DNA of 64,000 bases from Centrapalus pauciflorus. Its lineage: Eukaryota; Streptophyta; Magnoliopsida; Asterales; Asteraceae. This document shows, piece after piece, positions 48,213-64,000 of the stretch (its first letter is position 1; the number at the start of each line of letters is the position of its first letter). Location: NCBI GenBank assembly GCA_020465985.1, contig JAANYP010000163.1, positions 22,646-86,645 of the forward strand. The letters run 5' to 3'. The translations under genes were made by a program, and so were the position numbers. Under the pieces are notes generated by a model that saw only the letters and a program-made list of their open reading frames with translations, had not been told where the DNA came from and searched no databases.

Positions 48213-49733
48213 TGATATTGTCTCATTTATTCATATAATTATTCAACAATATCATTCTTGATATGCGTTTAAACTTATAAGGTTTGATGCTAAAAGTTCA
48301 TTTTCTTGTCATTTTTTATTTGCAGGTTTAATTGGGTACAATACAAGAAAATAAGATGATTATGTGGGCTTAAAGTGAAAAAAAATAAGAGAGCATGCAA
48401 GCAGGTCCAAACAAAGTTCGAGATTTGAGCCTCTCCAAATCCAATATCCAACGGACCAAAGTTCATATTTCATTTTTTTTAGTCCATTAGGGTTTGGGTT
48501 GGATCTTTTATTATTTTATTTTATTTATTTCTCTTTAAAAAGGAGTCGCAGGGGGGAAAAAGGCATCATTGAAGAGATTATTTTTTTTCTTTTGTTTTCT
48601 GTGCGGCTGCGAGAACAAGAAAAAAAGGAGGAACAACATTGAAGTTTTATGGAGAATTGGTTTTGGTAGGTGGCGCATGATTACAAAGCAGAAACATCAT
48701 TCATATTTATTTTTTTTATTTTGTTTCTTCCTCTTTGGGGAGGTGATTTCATGATGTGCACAGTAAGAAAACAACAATTGAATTGTTGACTTTTCTTTGT
48801 TTTTCTTTTCTTTTATTTGTTGGTGCGCAGAAGGTAATAGCAAATAATAATTCAATTATTTTAATTATGTTTAGTTTTGTTGTTATTCTATTGTCGTTAG
48901 TTATTAATTTAATTATGGGCTAAGTTTATTGTATTTGTCATTGATGAACGAACCCTAGATTTAGGTTTAGTTTTTATTATTGATTGAGTTTTGTTTATGC
49001 CTAGTCGAGAACCTTGAATTATTTATGTTAATAATTATTGAGTAGTTTACTATTACATTGTGTCATGTTCTGAAATTATGACTTGCACGTGTAATTAGTT
49101 TTATCTTATCGTTTGCTTGTTCTGAAATTATGACGGTTGCATGCGGTTAGGGTAATCAATTATTCTGAAATTATGATAGTTGAAAATGCTTCTCTAATAA
49201 CCCAGATAAAAGTTTGAGTTCAATTCACCAATAACGAAAGTTAGCGTGTTTTGAATAGATTAGGTTATAATCGGATTAGTAGGGTTGATGGTCTATGTTA
49301 GCTCGAAATTTCTTAAAAACTCTATCAATCAATTGCACTTTTAAAACGAATCAAATCTAGGGGGAGTGATTCAATGATAAATACATGTTAGTTATCTGAT
49401 TCTATTATCATAGTTAGTTATTTTATAGTCGTTTAAATTTTTCGTCATTTACTATTAATTGTCATTTTAGTTTTCATAATTTTGTTTACTTTGCCGTGTC
49501 AACGGTATTCAAAAATCTAAAAACAAAATCCCTTTTTTACTCATTTGCATTTAGTCCATTTTCTTTTTGCTAGAATAATTTTAATTGGTACAAATTGCAT
49601 TTTTCGTTCCCTGTGGAGACGATCCTGGTCTTACCAGTTTATTGCTATACGATCGGGTACACTTGCCCGAGAGTTTATCGGTCGATTTGGTCAGATTAGA
49701 GTTTATAAATTTAAGACTGATATTTCCGTATCA
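48213..49733 (+). repeat. 3' LTR of the Athila element
   Basis: 1521 bp; about fifteen substitutions and one 16-bp insertion relative to the 5' LTR by eye. It ends CCGTATCA and is followed by the target duplication AATAT. Confidence 0.92.
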
Positions 49734-49738
49734 AATAT

Positions 49739-50267
49739 ACCAAGTAACAACCTCTTACAGCTTGGAAATCACCTCATACCATTTCACAACACATAACTCA
49801 ATTTAGAACCCCAATTGAAGGAAGCTTACCTCTTGCAACTCAAGAACACTACACAAAGAGGTGATGAAGATGATGAATCAGCTTCAATTTCAGCAGAAGG
49901 TTGAGTTTAAGGCTTCACTTTGCTGGAGCTCTTCACACAATTCACACACATACACTTTTTAGGTTTTAAGAATGGATAAGGGAAAAGAAGATAAGCACAT
50001 ATATGTACGTCCCTATCTCAACCGGTCCCGAACCCAATAACCCGAACCCGATACCCCATTTTCACAATTAATATCCTTTTAACCCATTTAACTCCACGAA
50101 CCCAAATATATAATTAATCCATTAATATTATAACCCGGAGACACGTAACCCATAAACCCGATACGTTTAATCCACTACTCAGGATCTCACTGGCCCAACA
50201 CGATAATAATTATCTAAATATCCACTAAAATAATTACATGCAATTATCTCGAAATTGGGAGGTTACA
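49739..50267 (-). repeat. 5' LTR of gag-only element 2, second part
   Basis: Continues the LTR split at 39777 and aligns with 35570-36098. It ends GGGAGGTTACA (GATGTTACA in the other copy) and is followed by target duplication ATAGC at 50268-50272. Confidence 0.9.
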
Positions 50268-50272
50268 ATAGC

Positions 50273-50516
50273 CGATACAACAAACGACCCAACACGGTGT
50301 ATTTCTCCGGAAACACTCTTTGAAATCACTTCTTGCTCGAACCCTAGCCTTTGAACTTATCCTTTCAACTTATTCTTAGAACTTAACATGCAAATGTAAT
50401 GATCACACATACATATGCAATAACATACACAATCATGAATTAATGAAGCCTCATCTATTGAGAATGACTATCTATTACATCTCTAGACTGCTATCATCAC
50501 ACAGGGTGTATTAACA
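50273..50516 (-). repeat. copia 5' LTR, outer part
   Basis: Continues 34150-34271. Compared with the 3' LTR, about 185 bp are missing between TTGCTCG and AACCCTAGCC (around 50339), the part with the AAGTTCGAA palindromes. It ends at TTAACA, followed by target duplication TGATT. Confidence 0.85.
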
Positions 50517-50521
50517 TGATT

Positions 50522-52860
50522 TATTTCATTACTAGTTTATAACCCGTGTATTACACGGATAACTTTAATAAATATTTAATTTTATAAATGATAACCATAA
50601 AATTAATAAAAATTAACATTAAAATAAATTTAGAATTGATATATTTTTGATTGATTATAAACTAACATTGTATTTGAATTGTTTTATATGAGAATTTTAA
50701 TTTATTTTTAGTAAGAAAATATACATGTAAAAATTTTCAAATTAATAAATTGACAAATGGTAAAAAAAAAGGTTCTAACATATGATAATTATTTATTTAG
50801 TTTTTTTTTAATGTATACAAAAATAATTATAATAATAATAATAATAAATCAGTAAATCATAACAACTAATATTAATATAAATTTAAATTTAAATTTTTAT
50901 ACATAAAAATTTAAAACAATATCAAATTTGAAAAAAAATCATATTTTATTTTTAATACCAAATTTGTTATATTATATTTATTTATAGTAACAAATATAAT
51001 AAAATTTTTAATTAAAATACATGTGTTATTTATATAAGATGACAAATAACATCATAGAAAAAAGACAAGTGACATCTAGTTACTTATTTATTAAAATTTA
51101 TAGAATAGATCATAAATTATTGGATATAAATAAAAAATATATAGCATATGTGTTCAAGATAAATCAAGAATCAAAAAATAACTCTCTGTACACAACATTT
51201 ATTGTTTTGTTGCTAATTATCATCCTTATCTAAAATTAAAACTTTTAAACATTATCTACTTTTAACTCTAGATGAGGTAACATACAGTTAACCTGAGAGA
51301 AAATAGACCTTTTTAGAAACAAACAGCATTGGGTAGTTATCATTCAAATATTGTAAGTAAATAAATTGAAAATTAGAATTGAATGTGTATATTGCTTCTA
51401 AATTGGAACACTTAACAAAGAAAGAAACTGTGTATTTTATTTTAAGTAAATAAAATATATAAAATTTAAAATTTAAAAAGTTACGCGTGTCAATAAATGA
51501 ATGTGCCAAATAACATTATAATAAAACTATTTACTCATTTATTAGAATAGATAGATGTGTTACGTCAATATTATATTTAATAATTAATTATCTTTAACAA
51601 TATATGAATTTAAAATATCATTATCAAAAACAATAACAGAATAATGAAATTAAACTGAAATAAAGAAAATTATAAAAATATGAAAATGAGTTTGTTATAT
51701 TCTAATTGTTATAAATAAATAGTTAAGACACCAATATGTTTAACGACGACGGTTAAAGTATCTACTAAAAAATTATACAAATTACTTTAAAATAAACTAA
51801 TTTTGATAAAATTAACCAATTAGGTGTTAAAATTCAAAAGTAATTAAATTGAATTGACTTTCATTAATTGAACTTAAATTACATAGTAACTAATTTTGTT
51901 TTTAAAAATTAGTTAAATGAGTAAATTGAAATAGTTGTTTTAGGAGAATTTGGAGCAAAAATGGGAATTTGGTTATGGTGACATGTGACATTTGATGTTC
52001 TTAATTATTAATATATACTAGATTATTGCCCATGTAATACATGGGGCATGTGTAAGAAATATTTATATTTTTAAATATAATAACTTAAAATATTATTATA
52101 AAAAATAATAAAGTAATAATATTTTGATATTAACTGACATAGATTATTAACTAAAATTATATTTGAAAATTTTTTGTTATTCTCATTATAATAAATATAT
52201 ATTGAATATATGAATATATATTTGAAATACTGATTATATTACAATAAAAACTAAATCAATTTTGTAAAGTTTTTGCTTTTAAATTTGAAAACAATATTTA
52301 CAATATATTAGAAAGTATTAATTTTGTGAAAATTATTATTGTGTTACTCTTTTCATATTTATATGTATTTTTAATGTAACTTAAAATCTTGCTTTTATAT
52401 ATAAGAAATTATTATGATTCAATGAATTATGAATGAAAAATTAAATAGATTATGATTGTTAACATAATTTTAAAATAAATATTAATGTACAACTTTTAAA
52501 ATGAGAATGGATTTTAAATTGATACATTTAATATATGATTAAACACTTAACATCTAGTTTAAATTTAAAAAATTATAAATCAAATTTTCATTCTAGATAA
52601 AATATTTTAGGTAAAACTAGAGTTTAAATTTGGAAGTATTTAAAATCAATTATTATATAAGTTTTCCTTTAATATTTTAAGTTTTCTAAAATAAATTAGA
52701 TGAGTTAAGTGAGAAATGTTATATTAGGAAAAATGAGCGGGAAAATGAAATCTTGAAGAGTCATAGAAGCGACACGTGTCAATAGTTATTTTGCTTACTA
52801 ATAAGTCTGATGATGTTTTTATATATTCTTTCTCTTACAATGGGAGGCATCTCGTTTTTT
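50522..52860. other. AT-rich DNA with two Helitron/MITE-like modules
   Basis: No coding potential. Two related starts are seen: ACTAGTTTATAACCCGTGTA then TTACACGG at about 50536, and ACTAGATTATTGCCCATGTA then ATACATGGG at about 52018. Each forms a short hairpin. Each module ends near a GACATGTGACA or GACACGTGTCAA motif (about 51979 and 52772), and a GCGTGTCAA copy lies near 51485. This suggests two tandem non-autonomous DNA elements, perhaps Helitron-like, but no diagnostic terminus or target-site evidence is visible. 52800-52860 is plain flank. Confidence 0.3.
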
Positions 52861-58420
<5,560 letters not shown>

Positions 58421-58430
58421 TATACACACA

Positions 58431-58498
<68 letters not shown>
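58421..58498. repeat. TA/CA microsatellite
   Basis: TATACACACA-type repeat, then (CA)n, then (TA)n to 58498. It separates the foldback element from the next short element. Confidence 0.9.
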
Positions 58499-58678
58499 GA
58501 GTTTCCATTGAGAACTTTTGTGCATTGAGGCACAAAAAAACCTCCACTGGCCCTTGGATGAAAAGAATGTGTGGGTTAGATCAAATGGCAAAAGGGTTCT
58601 TAAATAGAAAGTTTTATGCTTCAAGTGCATATAATGAAATTCGCGGAGGGGTAAAACAGGTATTATGCAATCCTTATT
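58499..58678. mobile_element. fragment of a second microsatellite-adjacent MITE-like sequence
   Basis: Directly after the (TA)n comes GAGTTTCCATTGAGAAC, then a hairpin GTGCATTGAGGCAC and CCCTTGGATGAAAAGAAT, a phrase also close to the left end of the foldback element (CCCTTGGATCAAAAGAAT at 53101). It stops where the chromovirus LTR begins at 58679, so it was probably cut by that insertion. Confidence 0.4.
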
Positions 58679-60358
58679 TGTAACACCCACAATTCTCACA
58701 CAAATGCCACGTCATTAATCAATCATAAGTGGCAATAATGCAAGCATCTCAAAGTACACATGTCACAGGCTTAGCGAAAAACACTGTTAATTAAAATTTT
58801 AATACAAAGTCAACACGTCTCATGTCACATGTCGATACGGATGCATACACAAATGAACAACTGATAGACACTAACTACTGACAGCTAACATAGTGCTGAT
58901 CAAGTACAAAAAGAACAGATAATAGTTCTGAAGTCTAGTATCAAAATACAGTCAGCATACACAACTCTAAACTGCCCCGATCTCTACTTCGGCTGCTGCG
59001 ACTGTGACTGCGATCCCACAATATGGATGCCTGAGACACTAAAGACTCGAAAACATAAGCTGGACAGCTCGTGAGTACGCGAGGGTTAGACTCTGCAGAT
59101 AAGAACACATAATATGCACAACACAAGGCTCAACATGTATATCACAAACTCAATGCACCACACATATCTCTGCTCAAAAGGGGACGCCGTTCCCCAGCTA
59201 ACAGGCCACAGACAGCAGCGGTTAGCTCACAATAGGCACAGGAGCGACCTGACGATAACACTGCTGTATATATACAGTCTCATACTTCATGACTGGTTAG
59301 GGACAGTCAGCCTGCGTGACCACATATTGCGGACACTTGCAACTCAAACACATATAGCACGCATAGGGTAGAAGAAATCATACCTGCGCGCTACAGCTCA
59401 ATCTCATACACATATCACAATTAAGACTCAGAAAACGGAGCGCTCTTTTAAAAAGAACTCGAGTACTCACCAATACCCAAAGCAACGACAAATCCCAAAT
59501 CTCTATCACGTGTCGGTACGCGGGCGGCTCGAACCTGTAATTAACACGGATCCCAACAGATTAATAGAAACCCGACCGACGGATAACAAAACCCGAACAC
59601 AATTAATATAACCAAACACACCCCACGGAACCACCCCGAACGAACAGTCCACGCTTAAAAACCCCCACCAGCACCCGCAGCATCGCGGGCCCGCGCTCGG
59701 GCAACTCGGTCGCGCCGAGGCCATCGCGGCCGCTCTCACGCGATTTGCAGACTGTGCAGATTCGCAAAAATGGCCGAAACCAGAGGCTTAACTTCCCAAA
59801 CTCGATATCAGCAGCCAAAAAGCTCTATAAAACTCATATGTAACTAACCCAAACATTTCATAACTAAAACCCATAATTTTAGCAGCATACACATACGAAT
59901 TTTCATCAATTAAACCCAAAATCCTTACCTTGAAGCTCAAAAATTCAATGGAGGAGGAAGAAGAACTCAAATCAGCAACCAACTTCAATCCTTTGATGAT
60001 TTTCAGTAGCTCCAACACTCTTCACACACTTCACGCTTCTGGATTTTGAAAGCAAGGGAAGGAAAAGGAGAGAACGTATTCAAGACTACCCACATATATA
60101 CGCTTTCTATATTTAGAAAGCCCGGACCCGCTAAATCCGAACCCGATGCCACTTTTTCACAATTAATATCAAATTGACCCAATTAAATCCACGATCTCAT
60201 AATAATAATAATCCGCTAATTATTAACTCAGAGACACGTATCACTCGGTCTCGACACGTAATCCACGAAACGGGATTTAATTGGAACGACGCAATAATAT
60301 TAAAATAAGGAGCCAGTAAATTAAATCCACGTACCAGGCTCAAATCCGGGATGTTACA
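58679..60358 (-). repeat. 3' LTR of the chromovirus
   Basis: 1680 bp; minus orientation starts TGTAACATCCCGG and ends GGGTGTTACA. Blocks shared with 34272-36098 include TTCCCCAGCTAAC, TTAGGGACAGTCA, the CTCGTGAGTAC then CGAGGGTTAGACTC stretch and the GC-rich GGTCGCGCCG. The base before the LTR belongs to TTATT (58674-58678), the expected but unverified target duplication. Confidence 0.85.
60093..60100 (-). promoter_or_regulatory. candidate TATA box of the chromovirus LTR
   Basis: TATATATG on the minus strand, upstream of the GA/CT-rich leader. The related LTR at 34272 has TATATGTG in the same place. Position and sequence only. Confidence 0.4.
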
Positions 60359-60372
60359 AATCCTCTCCTCTT
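60359..60372 (-). other. polypurine tract of the chromovirus
   Basis: AAGAGGAGAGGATT on the minus strand abuts the LTR; the neighbouring TTTTTAAGAGG and CCGGGACGGAATC match gag-only element 2. Confidence 0.85.
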
Positions 60373-60393
60373 AAAAAGATTCCGTCCCGGAAT

Positions 60394-63012
60394 CTAGCTC
60401 GAACTCGGGAACAGCTGCGGATATCGACTCCTCATATCGGACTCGGGCTCCTAGGTGGCACTAGTACCCTTATGATGCCTCCACTGAACGAGTACTAGCG
60501 CGATATCTTTATTCCGCAATCTCTTCACCTTCCGGTCAGTAATCGCCTCAGGCTGCTCGACATATCTCAGTTGATTATCCACGGTAATCTCAGATAGCGG
60601 CACAAACTGATCGTCTTTGGCCAGACATTTCCTCCGGTGACTCACGTGAAACGTATCATGAACTCCGGCCAACTCGGGAGGCAGTCTCAGTCTGTATGCC
60701 TGATCTCGGACTCTGACAATGATCTCGAACGGACCGATGTACCGCGGACTCAGCTTACCTCGGGGTCTGAATCTGATACCTCCTTTCCACGGCGATACCT
60801 TCAGCATTACGCGGTCCCCGACTCTGAACTCTAGCTCGGTCAGACGACGATCGGCATAACTCTTCTGCCGGCTCTGTGCCACTCTCATATGCTCGCGGAT
60901 AACCGCCACCTTATCGCTCGTCTCTTGCAACAACTCGGGCCCACTAATAGGTCGCTCGCCGACCTCGCCCCAACACACCAGGGTTAGGCACTTACACCCA
61001 TATAGTGCCTCGAACGGAGCCATCTTGATGGAGGAATGGTAGCTGTTGTTGTACGCAAACTCGACTAACGACAAGTGAACGTCCCTACTACCACTGAAAT
61101 CGATCGCACAAGCTCGGAGCATATCCTCGAGAGTCTGATTCGTCCACTCTGTCTGCCTGTCTGTCTGAGGTCTGTAAGCCGTGCTCAGCTGAACTCTAGT
61201 CCCTAACTCGCGCTGAAAGCTCTGCCAGAACCTCGAAGTAAACCGCGTATCTCTATCGGACGTAATCGACATCGGAACACCATGCCTCGAAACTATCTCA
61301 TTAATGTATAAGCGAGCCAACTGATCCATAGTAATGGTGCCCCGAACCGCTAGAAAGTGGGCACTCTTGGTCAACCGATCTACTATCACCCAGATCATGT
61401 CATTGCCTCGAACCGTACGTGGAAGTCTGACGATGAAATCCATCGTGATATGATACCACTTCCACTCGGGGATCTCTAGAGGCTGCAAATGCCCATGAGG
61501 CTTCTGATGTTCGGCCTTAACACGCAGACAAGTCATACACTCTTCGACATATCGGTCCACATCTCTCTTCATCCCAGGCCACCAGTAGAACTCGCGTAAA
61601 TCTCTGTACATTTTGGTGCTCCCGGGGTGGATAGACAACCTCGATCGGTGCGACTCGTCTAAAATCAGCTGCCGCAGATTACCGACTCTCGGAACCCAAA
61701 CCCGATCGTGAAACACCCATAAACCTCTGCTATCTCTGCTCAACACATCAAGCTGTCCCGCAAGCCGCTCTCTCTTCACATTCTCTGCTCGTAGGCCCTC
61801 TAACTGGGCCAATCTCAGACTCTCCACAAGAGTCGATGTGACCTCGAGCCTCGCTGCTCGGGAAACCACTGTCTGACCGCATGCCTTGCGGCTCAACGCA
61901 TCGGCCACCACATTGGCCCTACCAGGATGGTACTGAATCTCGCAGTCATAATCTTTCAGAAGCTCGAGGCTGCGCCGCTGTCTCATATTCAACTCCTTCT
62001 GACTGAACAGGTACTGAAGACTCTTGTGATCCGTATAGACCACAAACCGCGAACCGTACAGATAATGACGCCATATCTTCAACGCAAACACTATCGCGTC
62101 TAACTCAAGGTCGTGCACGGTATGATTCTCCTCGTAGGTCTTCAGCTGTCGCGACGCATACGCTATCACCTTTCCTCGCTGCATCATAACACAACCCAAA
62201 CCGATACCCGATGCATCACAATAGACCACGAAATCCTCTGTACCCTCGGGCAATGCTAACACTGGAGCCTGACATAGCCGGGACTTCAACTCTCTGAATG
62301 CTGACTCCTGCTCATCGGACCACACAAAAGGAACGGACTGCCGTGTCAATCTCATCAATGGCCTGACAATCCTCGAGAAGTCCTGAATGAAGCGGCGGTA
62401 ATACCCGGCTAGCCCCAAAAAGCTGCAAACCTCAGGCACAGTCTTCGGCGACTCCCAACTCATGACGGCCTCAATCTTCGCCGGATCTACTGAAATACCT
62501 TTGGCGCTCACAACATGCCCCAGAAACTGGACCTCGCGCAACCAGAACTCGCACTTGGAGAACTTCGCATAAAGTCGCTCCTCTCGCAGCACAGTCAAAA
62601 CCTCTCGCAAGTGCTGCTCGTGGTCCTCGGCACTGCTCGAGTAGATCAGTATGTCGTTGATGAACACTATCACAAATCGATCCAACATAGATCTACACAC
62701 CCTATTCATCAAATCCATGAATGCCGCGGGTGCGTTAGTCAGTCTGAAGGGCATCACAAGGAACTCATAATGGCCGTATCTCGTCCGAAACGCAGTCTTC
62801 AGCACGTCCTCATCTCTGACTCTCAGCTGATGATACCCTGATCTCAGATCTATCTTCGAAAAGAAGCTCGAACCCTGTAGCTGATCGAACAGATCGTCGA
62901 TGTGTGGAAGCGGATAACGGTTCTTCACCGTCACTTTATTCAGCTCTCGATAATCAATACACATCCGCATAGAACCATCATTCTCTTTACAAACAACACG
63001 GGAGCTCCCCAC
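60394..63012 (-). pseudogene. chromovirus pol: RT, RNase H, integrase, chromodomain
   Basis: One long frame from about 63005 downward. RT: MRMCIDYRELNKV, FSKIDLRSGYHQL and FVIVFINDILIYS, where the first Asp of F-I-D-D is Asn. RNase H: YCDASGIGLG, YTDHKSLQYLF and NVVADALSRKA. Integrase: zinc region DESHRSRLSIHPGS with CMTC, triad in TMDFIVRLP, TSDRDTRFTS and QTEWTNQTLED. The C-terminal region has FRVGDRVMLKVSPWKG and YIGPFEI. A chromodomain follows (YVEQPEAITDRKVKRL, LVQWRHHKG), cut by TAG at 60451-60453 where Trp is usual; the frame then runs 18 more codons to 60394. Apart from the Asn, this stop and the upstream shift, the frame is open. Confidence 0.9.
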
Positions 63013-64000
63013 GGGGACGAACTCGGACGGATAAATCCACGATCCAGCAACTCCTGAACCTGCGACATCATCTCTCTCATCTCAGTAGGTGCCAGCCTAT
63101 AAGGCGTCTTCGCAATAGGCACCGCTCCAGGGATAAGGTCGATACGAAACTCGACCTGACGATCTGGCGGTAACCCAAGAAACTCCTTTGGGAATACCTC
63201 AGGGAACTCTCTAATCACAAGTATATGCGCTAGGGTCTTCTTCTCTAATCTGGCGTCAACAACATAAGCCAGAAAGGTCTCACACCCCTTCGCAACGTAC
63301 CTCTGAGCTCGGGCCATCGAAACAATACCGATCTCGCCTCGGCGTCTCTCGCCATACACCGTCACCGTCTCACTGTCTGAAATGGGTATCCGGATCATTT
63401 TCTTCGCACACAGAATGTCGGCCTGTCTGGCTGTCATCCAATCCATACCCACTATCACGTCAATACTGCTGATCTCTATCGGCAGTAGATCGATCAAAAA
63501 CCGGTGAGCATCTATCTCAAGAACACAATCTCTAAACACCCGACTCACTAACGCTGTACTACCATCTACCCTCTCAACAACTAACGGAACAGGTAAAACA
63601 GCAGGAGGCACAGAAAAGTAGGCACAAAACACAACAGATACATACGAGCGATCCGCTCCAGAATCAAATAAAACACGAGCACTAAGCCCGTTCAGGATAT
63701 ACGTACCAGAAACAACATCGGTAGACTCACGGGCCTCCTCTGCCGTAGCCTGAAACACTCTGCCTCGACCACTAGGCGCTGACTCTCGATGGCTCGAGGA
63801 TGAAGGCTCTACTCTGGTCCCGCTAGTGCTCGCTCCCTGCACTGCTGCCGGTGCATCAGGACAATCTCTCGCAATATGACCTAGCCTCCCACAACGGAAG
63901 CACAGGGAATCTCTCGAGGTACAGGTGAAAGATGTGTGGCCTTACTGCCCACAACGGTAACATCTGGGCTGCTCTGGCATGCAAGGACCGGAATGACGAC
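62940..64000 (-). pseudogene. chromovirus gag C-terminus, protease and RT entry
   Basis: From 64000 downward: CMPEQPRCYRCGQ with a TAA at 63942-63944 inside the first CCHC knuckle, then CFRCGRLGHIARDC intact. A Ser-rich linker and VFQATAEEARESTDVVSG lead into protease: VLFDSGADRSYVS (DSG intact) and IVGMDW. The RT entry follows (PYRLAPTEM, GFIRPSSSPWGAPVLFV). A one-base loss near 63005-63015 shifts the frame, and RT continues in the 60394-63012 frame. The gag-protease linker here is the reference point for the truncation in the two gag-only elements. Confidence 0.85.

Larger units (their letters stand above)
39778..49733 (+). mobile_element. Athila-type Ty3/gypsy retrotransposon
   Basis: Plus strand, 9956 bp, flanked by AATAT at 39773-39777 and 49734-49738. 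LTRs of 1505 and 1521 bp start TGATATTGTC and end CCGTATCA. A tRNA-Asp primer site, DLGAS protease, FMDD reverse transcriptase and integrase in gypsy order identify Athila. No envelope-like ORF is seen after integrase. Breaks: a frameshift at the gag-pol junction, two TAG codons and one frameshift in pol. The LTR pair is about 99% identical by eye, so this is the youngest layer of the nest. Confidence 0.92.
34272..50267 (-). mobile_element. gag-only LTR retrotransposon 2 (TR-GAG type), carrying a nested Athila
   Basis: Flanked by ATAGC at 34267-34271 and 50268-50272. The 3' LTR is 34272-36098; the 5' LTR is 38480-39777 plus 49739-50267. Without the Athila insertion the element is about 6.0 kb: two 1827-bp LTRs and a 2.4 kb interior with a primer site, a gag and a polypurine tract, but no pol. 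The LTRs differ by about twenty positions by eye, so insertion was fairly recent. LTR ends, polypurine tract and zinc-knuckle region match the pol-bearing chromovirus at 58679-64000. Confidence 0.9.
19758..50516 (-). mobile_element. Ty1/copia retrotransposon, SIRE/Maximus-like, with third ORF and nested insertions
   Basis: Minus-strand element flanked by TGATT at 19753-19757 and 50517-50521. Order from the right: 5' LTR (50273-50516 plus 34150-34271, split), primer site, gag, protease, integrase, RT, RNase H, a spacer, a third ORF, polypurine tract, 3' LTR. Integrase before RT defines Ty1/copia; the third ORF after pol and a Gag with two zinc knuckles around a coiled coil suggest SIRE/Maximus. 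About 16 kb in the 5' LTR and 1.9 kb between gag and protease are later insertions. LTRs differ at 9 of 122 positions in the stretch I aligned, all transitions. Confidence 0.85.
58679..64000 (-). mobile_element. Tekay-type chromovirus (Ty3/gypsy), 3' part
   Basis: Minus-strand element whose 5' part lies beyond the right edge. From low to high: 3' LTR, polypurine tract, chromodomain, integrase, RNase H, RT, protease and the end of gag. The C-terminal chromodomain and the style of the integrase point to Tekay. Breaks: a stop in the zinc-knuckle region, a frameshift at the start of RT, an Asp-to-Asn change in RT and a stop in the chromodomain. LTR blocks and polypurine tract are shared with gag-only element 2, so it belongs to the likely helper lineage. 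Confidence 0.88.

Overview
The window is plant nuclear DNA made almost entirely of nested LTR retrotransposons; I see no intact host gene. The element families (Tekay-like chromoviruses with a chromodomain, Athila with a tRNA-Asp primer site, a SIRE/Maximus-like Ty1/copia with an extra third ORF), initiator-tRNA-Met primer sites, (TA)n-flanked foldback DNA and a plastid tRNA-Arg fragment all indicate a eudicot. The copia RNase H and third ORF resemble those I know from Asteraceae and other asterids, but that placement is tentative.

Layout. 1-16075: a decayed minus-strand Ty3/gypsy element (RE-A; its 3' end lies off the left edge). Its gag is split by a complete plus-strand gag-only element (2996-13457, 3.8 kb LTRs, TSD CACGG). 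16076-19757: non-coding, LTR-like and AT-rich. 19758-50516: a minus-strand Ty1/copia element (TSD TGATT) with gag, protease, integrase, RT, RNase H and a 2.9 kb third ORF in an env-like position. Its 5' LTR is split by a second gag-only element (34272-50267, TSD ATAGC), whose own 5' LTR is split by a plus-strand Athila (39778-49733, TSD AATAT). Rearranged pieces of an Athila-type LTR lie inside the copia gag-pol region. 50522-58678: AT-rich non-coding DNA with two tandem Helitron/MITE-like modules, a plastid trnR-ACG fragment cut by a (TA)n tract, and a 5.4 kb palindrome-rich foldback element holding a solo LTR (TSD TAATC). 58679-64000: the 3' part of a minus-strand Tekay-type chromovirus (LTR, chromodomain, integrase, RNase H, RT, protease, end of gag).

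How the parts relate. The gag-only elements keep LTRs, a primer site and a Gag with zinc knuckles, but stop at the gag/protease junction, so any mobility would need protease, RT and integrase in trans. The chromovirus at 58679-64000 shares LTR ends, LTR internal blocks, the polypurine tract and the zinc-knuckle region with the gag-only element at 34272-50267, and is the likely relative of its helper. Nesting gives relative ages: the copia LTRs differ by about 7% over the stretch compared, while the nested gag-only and Athila LTR pairs look about 99% identical.

Main points for a second look: an 89-bp insertion in the RE-A reverse transcriptase with all the marks of a spliceosomal intron; two gag-only elements ending at the same boundary; arrays of short family-specific palindromes in several unrelated elements; the foldback element between microsatellites; and the copia third ORF, which carries only nonsense changes. 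All comparisons were made by eye.
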